Shown here piece by piece: positions 34,041-41,413 of a stretch of 64,000 nucleotides of DNA. The notes under the pieces were generated by a model. That model made no database searches and was not told the DNA's origin. It was given only the letters and a program-made list of their open reading frames with translations. Positions within the stretch are counted from its first letter, which is position 1. The number at the start of each line of letters is the position of its first letter. This stretch comes from Acidobacteriaceae bacterium (GTDB taxonomy: Bacteria; Acidobacteriota; Terriglobia; Terriglobales; Acidobacteriaceae). Location: the NCBI GenBank assembly GCA_030041435.1, contig JASHNW010000004.1, positions 1 through 64,000 on the forward strand, read 5' to 3'. The translations under genes and the position numbers were made by a program.

Positions 34041-34099
34041 CACCGGCTCCCAGCTACCGGCTCCCGGCTACCGGCTCCCAGCTCCCAGCTATCGCTAGC
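34041..34099 (-). repeat. AGCTCCC/GGCTACC heptamer array, inverse arm
   Basis: Units CGGCTCC, CAGCTAC, CGGCTCC, CGGCTAC, CGGCTCC, CAGCTCC and CAGCTAT, inverse to the array at 33661-33735. It runs into the last codons and stop of the LysR gene. Confidence 0.8.
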
Positions 34100-35012
34100 T
34101 TTTAGCCTTCTCCTTCAGGAACTCCAGGAAGGCGCGGACTTTGGGCGAGGCGCTGAGGCGCGAGGGGTAGAAGGCGTGGAGCTCGACCGGCTCCGGCTCC
34201 CAGTCGGGCAGCAAGCGAACGAGGCGTCCGGCCTCGACGTCGGCGCGGACCATCGCCTGGGACAGGGAAGCGACACCGGCGCCGGCGAGGGTGAGCTGGT
34301 GGTTGACGGTGGGGTCGGGCACGGAGGCGCGCGCCTCCACCTTGACCTCGCATCGTTCGCCGCCGTGGTGCAGACGCCAGGTGGTTGTGCCTCCTGGCTC
34401 GCCGCCCACGCTGTCGCAACTGGTGGCTATGCAGGAGTGGCGGCGCAGGGCGGCGGGCGACTCGGGCAGGTCACGATAGGCAAGGTACCGAGGGCTGGCA
34501 TAGATTCCCTGGCGGACGCGCAGCAGCCACCGAACCAGCAGGCCGGAGTCGTCGCCGACGGAGCCGGCGCGGATGAGCAGGTCGAGGCTGCCGTCGCGAA
34601 GGAAGACATCGGTGCCGGTGAGGAGCACGTCGACCTGGAGCTCAGGGTAGCGAGCGAGAAACTCGCCCAGGATGGGACCGAGGATCAACTGCGCGAAGGG
34701 AACCGGCGCGCCGACGCGCAGGCGTCCGCGGGGCTGCGCGAGCAGGGCACCGACGGCGAGGTCGGCCTCTTCGGCTTCGGCCATGACGCGCCGGCAGCGA
34801 TGCAGGTAGAGTTCGCCGACTTCGGTGAGGGAGACGCGGCGGGTGGTGCGTTCGACTAGGCGGACGCCGAGGCGATCTTCCAGGCGGCGGATGGCGCGGC
34901 TGACCGTGGACTTCGGCACGCCGAGGCGGCGGGCGGCGATGGTGAAGCTCTGCGCCTCAGAAACCTGGACGAAGAAGTGGAGTTCATTCAGGTCCGTTCT
35001 CATTGTTCCCAT
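34095..35012 (-). CDS. LysR-family transcriptional regulator
   Basis: 305 residues. The N-terminal winged HTH is DLNELHFFVQVSEAQSFTIA, with recognition helix PKSTVSRAIRRLEDRLGVRL. An effector-binding periplasmic-type fold follows (RGRLRVGAPVPFAQLILGPI, DLLIRAGSVGDDSGL, PSRLSASPKVRAFLEFLKE). It belongs to the CrgA/AaeR-like subgroup (VERTTRRVSLTEVG). ATG 35012 has TAAACT 8 nt upstream and no ribosome binding site, pointing to leaderless expression; ATG 35003 is an alternative. No adjacent divergent target gene exists. Confidence 0.93.
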   Translation of the reverse strand: MGTMRTDLNELHFFVQVSEAQSFTIAARRLGVPKSTVSRAIRRLEDRLGVRLVERTTRRVSLTEVGELYLHRCRRVMAEAEEADLAVGALLAQPRGRLRVGAPVPFAQLILGPILGEFLARYPELQVDVLLTGTDVFLRDGSLDLLIRAGSVGDDSGLLVRWLLRVRQGIYASPRYLAYRDLPESPAALRRHSCIATSCDSVGGEPGGTTTWRLHHGGERCEVKVEARASVPDPTVNHQLTLAGAGVASLSQAMVRADVEAGRLVRLLPDWEPEPVELHAFYPSRLSASPKVRAFLEFLKEKAKS

Positions 35013-35020
35013 TTAGCAAC

Positions 35021-35026
35021 AGTTTA
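35021..35026 (-). promoter_or_regulatory. -10-like TAAACT, leaderless lysR promoter
   Basis: TANNNT-type element ending 8 nt before the ATG at 35012; no Shine-Dalgarno sequence. Confidence 0.4.
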
Positions 35027-35180
35027 TCTTGCATAGACTCATTGTCGCATCAGTCTTTCGATCTGGCTCAGGAATATTGAGTTACTATGGATGATCCATC
35101 ATGATTCTGGAGCATGCGGGGCGGTTTGTGTGAGGAGGGCATGCGGCGAGAAGCGGGAGGTGGGTGCAGAGGGTGCCGGG

Positions 35181-35467
35181 CCGGGGCTGAAGCCCACGTT
35201 TTCTAACGGGCGTGATTCCCCCGGCTTGAAAACCGGGGCTCCTACCGGGGCGCTGCGCGAATGGGGCTTCTACTGCAACGCTGCAGGTGCAGCGTTGCGC
35301 TGCGCGCAAGAGGCCGAGACTGAGTTCTCGATGAGGACGCTTTGTGGCAGGAGTGAACTGCTTGCGGCGAAGGTCAGTTTCGAGTCAGGAAGCGCTGCAC
35401 AGGGGCTCAAGCCCGGTTCATTTTGGAGCTCGGGCGGCACGGGTGAATTCATGCCCTGATACAACAG
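35181..35467. repeat. REP-like palindromes in a long intergenic gap
   Basis: The 680-bp gap 35013-35696 holds CCGGGGCTGAAGCCC (35180s), CCCCCGGCTTGAAAACCGGGG (imperfect, about 35217-35237) followed by CTCCTACC, and AGGGGCTCAAGCCCGG (35399 on). It also holds ATGCCCTGATACAACAG (35452) and a further CCCTGATACAACAG near 35537. The same words recur at 54774-54945. No gene was seen in the gap. Confidence 0.7.
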
Positions 35468-35696
35468 CCAAACCTGATCTTGACACGGGAGCTGGATGGG
35501 CCGCGGGCTGGCGCTCGATCTGAGCTCCGGTCGTTCCCTGATACAACAGCTGGTCGCCCTGGGGTTTTTCCGCTTGCTCCTGGCGATGAGCTTTTCGGGG
35601 AGGTGGGAACTAATGGTCGCGTGTCGGCGTAGATGATGGTGACGCGGCCCCTTCGGCCCTCCCCCGCCGCGTTGGTTCCGGTGAAGGAGGTCTCCT

Positions 35697-36203
35697 ATGC
35701 GAAAGATGGCGAAGCTGGCGGTGGTGCTGGTGGCGTTCGTGGTGGTTGCCCTGCCTGCGGCTTGTGTGGCGCAGCAGGCGACAGGCGCGGGGACGGTGGT
35801 GATTGTTTTTAAGGATGGACATCGGCAGAGCATTCCGCTGGGCGACATCGAACGGATGGAGTTTCCCGGGCCGGTGCCGGCGGGGATGCTGAGCATCCCG
35901 GGGCCCTCGCGCGCGCGGCTGCTGGGCAAGTGGGAGGTGGGCGAGGGGAATGGGGAGAATTTCTATATCACGCTGAAAGACGACGGGACGGCGTGGCGAT
36001 CGCTGGGCAACGAGCACGGGACGTGGCAGTACAACAACGGGGCGGCGGAGGTTACCTGGGACGACGGCTGGCAGGACGCGATCCGGAAGGTGGGCGGGTG
36101 GTATAAGAAGTTCGCCTACAGCGAGGGGAAGACGTTTGCCAGCGATCCGGACAACGTGACGAATGCGCGGAATGTGTCGCAGAATCCGCGGGGCGTGGAT
36201 TGA
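35697..36203 (+). CDS. Secreted protein of unknown function
   Basis: 168 residues, ATG 35697 with an excellent GAAGGAGG site. A signal peptide (LAVVLVAFVVVALPAACVA) with a possible but non-canonical lipobox (PAAC) is followed by VIVFKDGHRQSIPLGDIERMEF, a strand-rich motif I associate with acidobacterial secreted proteins. A compact W/Y-rich domain completes it (LLGKWEVGEGNGENFYITL, GTWQYNNGAAEVTWDDGW). It looks like a small beta-barrel or lipocalin-like ligand binder; no family is named with confidence. Confidence 0.75.
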   Translation: MRKMAKLAVVLVAFVVVALPAACVAQQATGAGTVVIVFKDGHRQSIPLGDIERMEFPGPVPAGMLSIPGPSRARLLGKWEVGEGNGENFYITLKDDGTAWRSLGNEHGTWQYNNGAAEVTWDDGWQDAIRKVGGWYKKFAYSEGKTFASDPDNVTNARNVSQNPRGVD

Positions 36204-36207
36204 CCGT

Positions 36208-36272
36208 AGTGGATAGCCCGACAGCGGTTAGCGGATAGCCGGGCGGGCAGATAGCGGATAGCTGATAGCGGC
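36208..36272. repeat. GGATAGC heptamer array
   Basis: Units TGGATAG, GCGGTTA, GCGGATA, AGATAGC, GGATAGC and TGATAGC with a period of about 7 bp, just after the secreted-protein stop. Confidence 0.75.
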
Positions 36273-36324
36273 TCGGTGCCGGGCCTGATCGACGAGCAGC
36301 TGGTAGAGATTGGGCCGGGCTCGG

Positions 36325-36384
36325 GGCAAAACAGAGAGGAAATGCAGGCGCCTTCGGCAGGCTCAGGCCGGGCTCTTCGACTCC
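36325..36384 (-). repeat. 60-bp dispersed repeat, copy B
   Basis: Reverse complement of 14649-14708 with 6 mismatches. It lies between the secreted protein and rsmG (convergent). Confidence 0.8.
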
Positions 36385-36461
36385 GTTTGGCGCGACGACG
36401 GGCCAAACTCCGCTCCGGATGACGCCTTCTTTGTTATTGAATATCAACTGCATACAGCAAA

Positions 36462-37064
36462 TCAGGTGGTCGACACGGCCTGGTTGCGGATCCCGGTTTT
36501 GAGGATCTCCTGGGTGGAGTTGGGGATGGGGATGGACTGCTCCCATCGGAGTCCTGGCACGCTTTCGAGCGATGCTTCGGTCTTATAGGTAGCGAACGCG
36601 AGGAGCCGGCCGTGCGGGGCGAGGCGTGCGGCGGCGGTGCGGCAGGCCTGGGGCATGCGCTCGACGGCACGCAGGGTGACGGCGTCAAAGACGCGCTCGG
36701 GGGGTAGGGCTTCGACGCGGCCGGGCCAGACTTCCGCCTTGAGGCCAAGGGTGCGGATGACTTCGCGGAGGAAGGCCGCCTTTTTTCCCTGGGATTCGGC
36801 GAGGGTGACGGCGATTTTGGGGCGGGCGATGGCGATGGGGATGCCGGGGAAACCGGCGCCGGAGCCGAAGTCGAGGAGGGTTTTGACGCGGGATGGGATT
36901 TGCTCGGCGGCGAAAAGGCTTTCCGTGAAGTGACGGCGGAGGATGGCGGCGGGATCGCGGATGGCGGTGAGGTTGATGCGGGCGTTCCATTGGAGGAGCA
37001 GGGCGAGGTAGGCGTCGAATTGGGCGATGGACTGCTGGTCGAGGGGTGGGGCGGCGAGGTTCAT
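36462..37064 (-). CDS. rsmG: 16S rRNA (guanine-N7) methyltransferase RsmG
   Basis: 200 residues from ATG 37064. The class-I SAM-binding core is TLLDFGSGAGFPGIPIAIARP, seen as LDFGSGAGFPGIP, then VTLAESQGKKAAFLREVIR and DAVTLRAVERMP. It methylates G527 of 16S rRNA. Part of the typical origin-proximal gid-par neighbourhood, here separated from parA by LysR and a secreted protein; mnmG is not in the window. The frame extends upstream to 37127, but that part is encoded by a CAGAGxx repeat and has no start signal. Confidence 0.95.
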   Translation of the reverse strand: MNLAAPPLDQQSIAQFDAYLALLLQWNARINLTAIRDPAAILRRHFTESLFAAEQIPSRVKTLLDFGSGAGFPGIPIAIARPKIAVTLAESQGKKAAFLREVIRTLGLKAEVWPGRVEALPPERVFDAVTLRAVERMPQACRTAAARLAPHGRLLAFATYKTEASLESVPGLRWEQSIPIPNSTQEILKTGIRNQAVSTT

Positions 37065-37110
37065 GGGTGCCGCAAGTTTAGCGCAGGGGGACAGGGTGCA
37101 GGGGACAAGA

Positions 37111-37142
37111 CTCAGAGTGCAGAGCACAGAGCTCAGAGCCTA
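37111..37142. repeat. CAGAGxx heptamer array
   Basis: CAGAGTG, CAGAGCA, CAGAGCT and CAGAGCC in tandem, upstream of rsmG. A fifth heptamer family. Confidence 0.75.
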
Positions 37143-37146
37143 GATC

Positions 37147-37188
37147 CCCACTCAAGCCAACAGAAGGCTTGAATGGGCCACCCGATTA
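37147..37188. repeat. REP-like unit (CAAGCC...GGCTTG), extragenic copy
   Basis: CCCACTCAAGCC-AACAGAA-GGCTTGAATGGGCCACCCG: a stem CAAGCC/GGCTTG with the shared tail. The same unit occurs twice inside folC (39566-39690). Confidence 0.8.
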
Positions 37189-37929
37189 GTCGGCCACGGA
37201 TTCGCGGATCATGCGGGGTTCCCAGACCTGGGCGGCGTCGACGAAGGCCTGAAAGAGGCCCTGGGCGGAGCGGTTTTGCTGGAAGATGCGCTCGGGGTGC
37301 CACTGCACGCCGACGAGGAAGTGGTCGCCATGGCCTTCGGCGGCTTCGACGACGCCATCTTCTGACCAGGCAACGCGGATGAGTCCGTCGCCGAGGATGG
37401 CCACGGCCTGGTGGTGGCTGCTGTTGACGGCGAGGGTGGTGCGGGAACTGAGGCCGAGGATGCGGCGGAGGCGCGACTTGGCGTCCACTTCGACGGCGTG
37501 GGCTTCGGCAATGGTGCGGCCGGCGGCGTGGTTCACGGCTGTGGCGAGGTGCTGGAGGAGGGTGCCGCCGCGCCAGACGTTGAGCGACTGAAATCCATAG
37601 CAGATGCCGAGCAGAGGCTTGCCGAGGTTCGACGCATCCTGGAGGAGGAGCTCGTCGACGGCTTCGCGGGCATGGTCGGCGGGGTTGCAGTCGGCGATGG
37701 CCTCTTCACCGTATTTCTGGGGATTGATGTCGGCGGGGCTGCCGGGGAGCAGGACGCCTTCGCAGGAAGCGGCCAGCTGCGCCACGCGCATGGGGGATTG
37801 GCTGAGGGGCACCATGACGGGTTCGCCGCCGGCATAACGGATGGCATCGGCATACTGCGCCCAGCTGCGGGCGCTGTACTCGCTGTCTTTTGCATGGGGT
37901 TCGGGAATGGCAATGCGGGGAGCTTTCAT
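37186..37929 (-). CDS. Class I glutamine amidotransferase-like hydrolase (peptidase C26, PuuD-like)
   Basis: 247 residues, ATG 37929 with GAGGAGG upstream. Nucleophile Cys in PLLGICYGFQSLNV, oxyanion LLPGSPADINP, catalytic His-Glu in GVQWHPERIF. Gamma-glutamyl-GABA hydrolase type (peptidase C26), cytoplasmic; the substrate here is unknown. The start overlaps the plsC stop by 4 bp (ATGA), so it is the last gene of a folC-plsC-C26 operon. Confidence 0.9.
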   Translation of the reverse strand: MKAPRIAIPEPHAKDSEYSARSWAQYADAIRYAGGEPVMVPLSQSPMRVAQLAASCEGVLLPGSPADINPQKYGEEAIADCNPADHAREAVDELLLQDASNLGKPLLGICYGFQSLNVWRGGTLLQHLATAVNHAAGRTIAEAHAVEVDAKSRLRRILGLSSRTTLAVNSSHHQAVAILGDGLIRVAWSEDGVVEAAEGHGDHFLVGVQWHPERIFQQNRSAQGLFQAFVDAAQVWEPRMIRESVAD

Positions 37930-38846
37930 CGTTTCCCTGCCTCCTCAGAAAGGCCCGTGGAAATGGCCTGTGGAGCTGTGACACGTTCTATCGTAGCCTG
38001 GCTTTGGACGGCGCTCCGACCCGGTTGGGCAGATACGGGCTGAGGCAGATGGGGGCGCTCGAGCCAGGAGTGCTCATAATACAACGCCTCGATGCGCTGT
38101 TGCAGAGTGGCGGTGAGAGCGTCGGCCTGTTTCATGGTCATGCCTTTGGTTTCAATCGGCTCGGAGACGACAAGGGTGACAGGGACGGGGTGGATTTGGG
38201 AGGAGTGGATGGGGAGCAGCTCCCAGGTGCCGATGAGGGCCATGGGGACGAGCGGGACCTGGGCCTTGATGGCCATGAAGGCGGGGCCTTTCATGAAGGG
38301 CTCGAGGTGGCCGGTCTCGGTGCGGCCGCCCTCGGGGAAGATGAAGAGGGGCAAGCCGGATTTGAGGGTGCGGACGGCGCCGAGCAGGCTGGCGATGGAG
38401 GCGCGAGGGTTGGAGAGATCGACGCCGACCTGGCCGGAGCGGTTGAGCCACCAGCCGATGAAGGGCATCTTCCAGAGGTCGTGACGGGCGACGATGCGGA
38501 ACTGGAAGGGGAGCGAGCTGAAGATGGCGGGCGTATCCATATAGGACAGGTGGTTGCAGGCGTAGACGGCGGGCTGCCCGGTGAGGCGCTCGGGGTGCAG
38601 GATGGTGATGCGCGCTCCGCTGAGGAAGATGCTGACGCGGGCCCAGGCCTGGGCGATGCGATGCTGGCGGCGGCCGCTTTTCTCGAACAACGAAACGAAC
38701 AGCGCGAGGCTGCCGTAGAGGGCGGTGGCGAGGAAGAAGAGCGGGGCGCGGCAGAGGTTGCTGACAAGGCGCTCGCCGAGGGGCAGCGGGTTGGGACGCG
38801 GGCCGAGGGGAACGGTTGCACGGCCGGGGCCGGATGCGGAGTTCAT
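37926..38846 (-). CDS. plsC: 1-acyl-sn-glycerol-3-phosphate acyltransferase
   Basis: 306 residues. An N-terminal membrane anchor (FFLATALYGSLALFVSLF) precedes the acyltransferase motifs: NHLSYMDTP (HX4D), FPEGGRTETGHL (FPEGxR, split) and VPLVPMALIGTWELLP. It transfers acyl chains to lysophosphatidate at the inner membrane. Both ends overlap neighbours by 4 bp (ATGA), indicating tight translational coupling with folC upstream and the C26 hydrolase downstream. Confidence 0.93.
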   Translation of the reverse strand: MNSASGPGRATVPLGPRPNPLPLGERLVSNLCRAPLFFLATALYGSLALFVSLFEKSGRRQHRIAQAWARVSIFLSGARITILHPERLTGQPAVYACNHLSYMDTPAIFSSLPFQFRIVARHDLWKMPFIGWWLNRSGQVGVDLSNPRASIASLLGAVRTLKSGLPLFIFPEGGRTETGHLEPFMKGPAFMAIKAQVPLVPMALIGTWELLPIHSSQIHPVPVTLVVSEPIETKGMTMKQADALTATLQQRIEALYYEHSWLERPHLPQPVSAQPGRSAVQSQATIERVTAPQAISTGLSEEAGKR

Positions 38847-40411
38847 AGGTTGGTCCCCGTGGTTGCGCCGAGCGAGAGGAGACGCTGCCGGACTTCGCCG
38901 ATGAGGTAGACGGAGCCGGCAACGACGATGAGGGCGCCGGGGGAAGCTGCGGCGAGGGCCTGGTCGAGCGCGTGGTGGGCGTCGGGGGCGGCGAGGGCGC
39001 GGGTACCGGTTTTGGCGGCGGCGTGGAGGAGCTCGTCGGCCGTGGCGGAGCGCGGAGAGGCGACGGGGGTGGCTATGACAAGTTCGAAAAGGGGAAAAAG
39101 GATCTGGGCCATTTCGTCGAAGGCCTTGTCGCGGAGGCAGCCGAAGACGAGGACAGCGGATAGAGGATAGCGGGCAGCGGCCAGAGAGGAGAGCGCGGCG
39201 CGGAGGGTCCAGACGCCGGCGGGGTTGTGGGCTACATCCATAAGGACAGGGATTAGGGACCAGGGATTAGGGATTAGGGGGCCAGGACCGGGAGATTTGT
39301 CGCTGAAGGCCGAGGGGGTGGGAAGCGAGAACAGTTCGAGGCGGCCGGGCCACTGGGTGTGGCGGATGCCGGCTTCGATGTGCGCTGCGGTGATTTTGTA
39401 ACCGTGATGGTTGCTTAATTCGACGGCGGCGGCGATGGCAAGGGCGATGTTGCGGCGCTGGTGCTCGCCGGCGAGGGGCGAATCGACCTGGATGGTTTCG
39501 TTGAGGACGTGGACCGGGTAGCGGTTGCGGAGCAGGGCAAAAGAGGGATTGGATGGGGCAGGCGGATCTGTCATCCCACTCAAGCCAGAAGCGGGCTTGA
39601 ATGGGCCACCCGGCATTGCGGGGTTGGATGGGGCACCCGGATCTGTCATCCCACTTAAGCCAAAAGCGGGGTTGGATGGGGCACCCGGATCGGGTGGTTC
39701 AAAGGGGATGTATTGGGCGGCGTTGATGGCGCGGACGTCGAGGTCCATGGCGATTTCGCCGATGGCCTGGTTGGCTTCGGGGTGCTGGGGAAGGGTGATG
39801 AGGATGCCGTTGCGGCGCAGGATGCCGGCCTTCTCGCGGGCGATAAGGGTGATGGTGTCGCCGAGCCACTCCATGTGGTCGAGGGAGACGTCAGTGATGA
39901 CGGAGAGGAGCGGGTCGACGATGTTGGTGGCGTCGAGGCGGCCGCCCATGCCGACTTCGAGGACGGCGATGTCGACCTGGGCTTCAGCGAGGGCGGCAAA
40001 GGCGAGGGCAGTGAGGGCTTCAAAGAAGCTGGGCGAGCCGGGCAGGCGGCCTTCGGCCACGAGGCGGTTGGCGCAGTCGTCGACGCGGAAGTAGTGGCGG
40101 GCGAAGTCGTCGTCGGAGATGGGCTGGCCGCAAATGCGGATGCGCTCATTGACGCGGGCGAGGTGCGGCGAGGTGTAGAGGCCGGTGCGGATGCCGGCGG
40201 ACGCGAGGATGGCGGCGAGGGTGGCGGAGGTAGATCCTTTGCCGTTGGTGCCGGCGACGAGGATGGAGCGGAAGCGGCGTTCGGGGTGGCCGAGGGCCTC
40301 GACGAGGGTGCGCATTTCTTCGAGGCGGAATTTGCGGCGGGGCTGGCCGGGCGATGTGTAGAGCTCGCCGGCGCGGGCATGGAGACTGTCGACGGCCGCC
40401 GTGTAGGACAT
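38843..40411 (-). CDS. folC: Folylpolyglutamate/dihydrofolate synthase with repeat-encoded insertions
   Basis: 522 residues from ATG 40411; the upstream frame to 40660 is antisense to a repeat. P-loop LVAGTNGKGSTSATLA, omega loop SPHLARVNERIR, VLEVGMGGRLDATN, DVSLDHMEWLG and the C-domain VLMDVAHNPAGVWT are all intact, so the enzyme is probably active (adds glutamate to folates). It is about 90 residues longer than usual. Extra residues at about 239-288 (GAPSNPAFGLSGMTDP and similar), 373-388 (PLIPNPWSLIP) and 405-418 (ARYPLSAVL) are encoded by repeats that are otherwise extragenic. First gene of the folC-plsC-C26 operon. Confidence 0.95.
   Translation of the reverse strand: MSYTAAVDSLHARAGELYTSPGQPRRKFRLEEMRTLVEALGHPERRFRSILVAGTNGKGSTSATLAAILASAGIRTGLYTSPHLARVNERIRICGQPISDDDFARHYFRVDDCANRLVAEGRLPGSPSFFEALTALAFAALAEAQVDIAVLEVGMGGRLDATNIVDPLLSVITDVSLDHMEWLGDTITLIAREKAGILRRNGILITLPQHPEANQAIGEIAMDLDVRAINAAQYIPFEPPDPGAPSNPAFGLSGMTDPGAPSNPAMPGGPFKPASGLSGMTDPPAPSNPSFALLRNRYPVHVLNETIQVDSPLAGEHQRRNIALAIAAAVELSNHHGYKITAAHIEAGIRHTQWPGRLELFSLPTPSAFSDKSPGPGPLIPNPWSLIPVLMDVAHNPAGVWTLRAALSSLAAARYPLSAVLVFGCLRDKAFDEMAQILFPLFELVIATPVASPRSATADELLHAAAKTGTRALAAPDAHHALDQALAAASPGALIVVAGSVYLIGEVRQRLLSLGATTGTNL
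39156..39196. repeat. GGATAGC-type heptamers inside folC
   Basis: ACAGCGGATAGAGGATAGCG and the following GGCAGCGGCC units match intergenic arrays elsewhere, but here encode ARYPLSAVL in frame. Confidence 0.75.
39246..39291. repeat. GGGATTA-type heptamers inside folC
   Basis: Units AGGGATT, AGGGACC, AGGGATT, AGGGATT and AGGGGGC (period 7) encode PLIPNPWSLIP immediately before the DVAHNP motif. The same family is at 32490-32518 and 58637-58665. Confidence 0.8.
39550..39695. repeat. REP-like units inside folC
   Basis: Two full units of about 50 bp (39566-39614, 39640-39690), each GGATCTGTCATCCCACT(C/T)AAGCC...GGG(C/G)TTG(A/G)ATGGG...CACCCGG, plus partial units. They are related to extragenic copies at 37147-37188 and 54714-54759. 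In frame, no stop codon. Confidence 0.85.
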
Positions 40412-40419
40412 GTCTTTAG

Positions 40420-40475
40420 CGTATAGCGGATAGCGGATAGCCGGGTAGCTCGGAGCTGGGAGCGGGTTGCTGGTT
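40420..40475. repeat. GGATAGC/GGGAGC heptamer array upstream of folC
   Basis: GTATAGCGGATAGCGGATAG and following units, then GAGCTGG and GAGCGGG. It covers the expected folC promoter region. Confidence 0.75.
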
Positions 40476-40653
40476 GCTCGATGAGCCTGGCGGTGCGCTG
40501 GCTGATGCTGCGGCGGCCTGCCCGATACCAAGGTATCGGCCGATACCTTCGTCTGATAGAGCCGGCGCGGGCGTGGCTGCACAATTCTGCTGGGTGACGC
40601 GCGCAGGGAACCAATCTGACCTCGATAAAAGCAAGCGAAAAGGGGGAAAGACC

Positions 40654-41349
40654 ATGGCAAATCTGACGCAGGAAGCCGAAACCGGCAACGCTGCGAGCGG
40701 CCCGAGCCCGGCGAGAGCCGACATGAAGTTCGAGATCGTCGTGATCCCGGTAGCGGATGTCGACCGCGCGAAGGAGTTCTACGCGAGGCTGGGGTGGCGG
40801 CTGGACGCGGACTACGACAACGGCAAGGATTTTCGCGTGATTCAGTTCACGCCGCCCGGGTCAGGGTGCTCGGTGATTTTCGGCAGGAACGTGACGGGTG
40901 CGGCGCCGGGCTCTGCGCAGGGCCTTTACCTGATCGTCTCGGACATTGTGGCTGCGCGCGCGGAGCTGGTGGGCCGCGGCGTGAAGGTGAGCGAGGTGTT
41001 CCACGGCGGCGGCGATGTGTACGCGGGGCCGGACGAGCCTTTCCTGTTTGGGCGGATTCGCGTGAGCGGTCCGGATCCGGCGCATCGCAGCTACCGGTCC
41101 TTTGCCTCGTTCAGCGATCCGGATGGAAACGGGTGGGTGTTCCAGGAGATCACCACGCGGCTGCCCGGCCGCATCGACTCCACGGCGACCAGCTTCGCAT
41201 CGGCGAACGACCTAGCGAGCGCGTTGCGGCGCGCGGAGGCGGCGCACGGCCAGCACGAGAAACGCATCGGGCAACGCGACACGAACTGGCCGGACTGGTA
41301 TGCGGCCTATATGGTGGCGGAGCAGTCGGGCAAAGAACTGCCGCAATAA
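40654..41349 (+). CDS. VOC (glyoxalase/bleomycin-resistance) family protein
   Basis: 231 residues from ATG 40654 (GGGGGAAAGACC upstream). The vicinal-oxygen-chelate fold pattern is seen in FEIVVIPVADVDRAKEFYARL, DFRVIQFTPPGSGCSVIFG, GLYLIVSDIVAARAELVGRG and FSDPDGNGWVFQEI. A C-terminal extension (RAEAAHGQHEKRIG, WPDWYAAYMVAEQSG) is seen in a sub-group of stand-alone VOC proteins. It is probably transcribed with the SDR (65 bp downstream) and flavoprotein genes; function unknown. Confidence 0.85.
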   Translation: MANLTQEAETGNAASGPSPARADMKFEIVVIPVADVDRAKEFYARLGWRLDADYDNGKDFRVIQFTPPGSGCSVIFGRNVTGAAPGSAQGLYLIVSDIVAARAELVGRGVKVSEVFHGGGDVYAGPDEPFLFGRIRVSGPDPAHRSYRSFASFSDPDGNGWVFQEITTRLPGRIDSTATSFASANDLASALRRAEAAHGQHEKRIGQRDTNWPDWYAAYMVAEQSGKELPQ

Positions 41350-41413
41350 ACACTACGACGGGACCGCGATGGATAGCAGCGGGGACGGGGATGCGCGGGT
41401 CGGAGGAGGGAAC

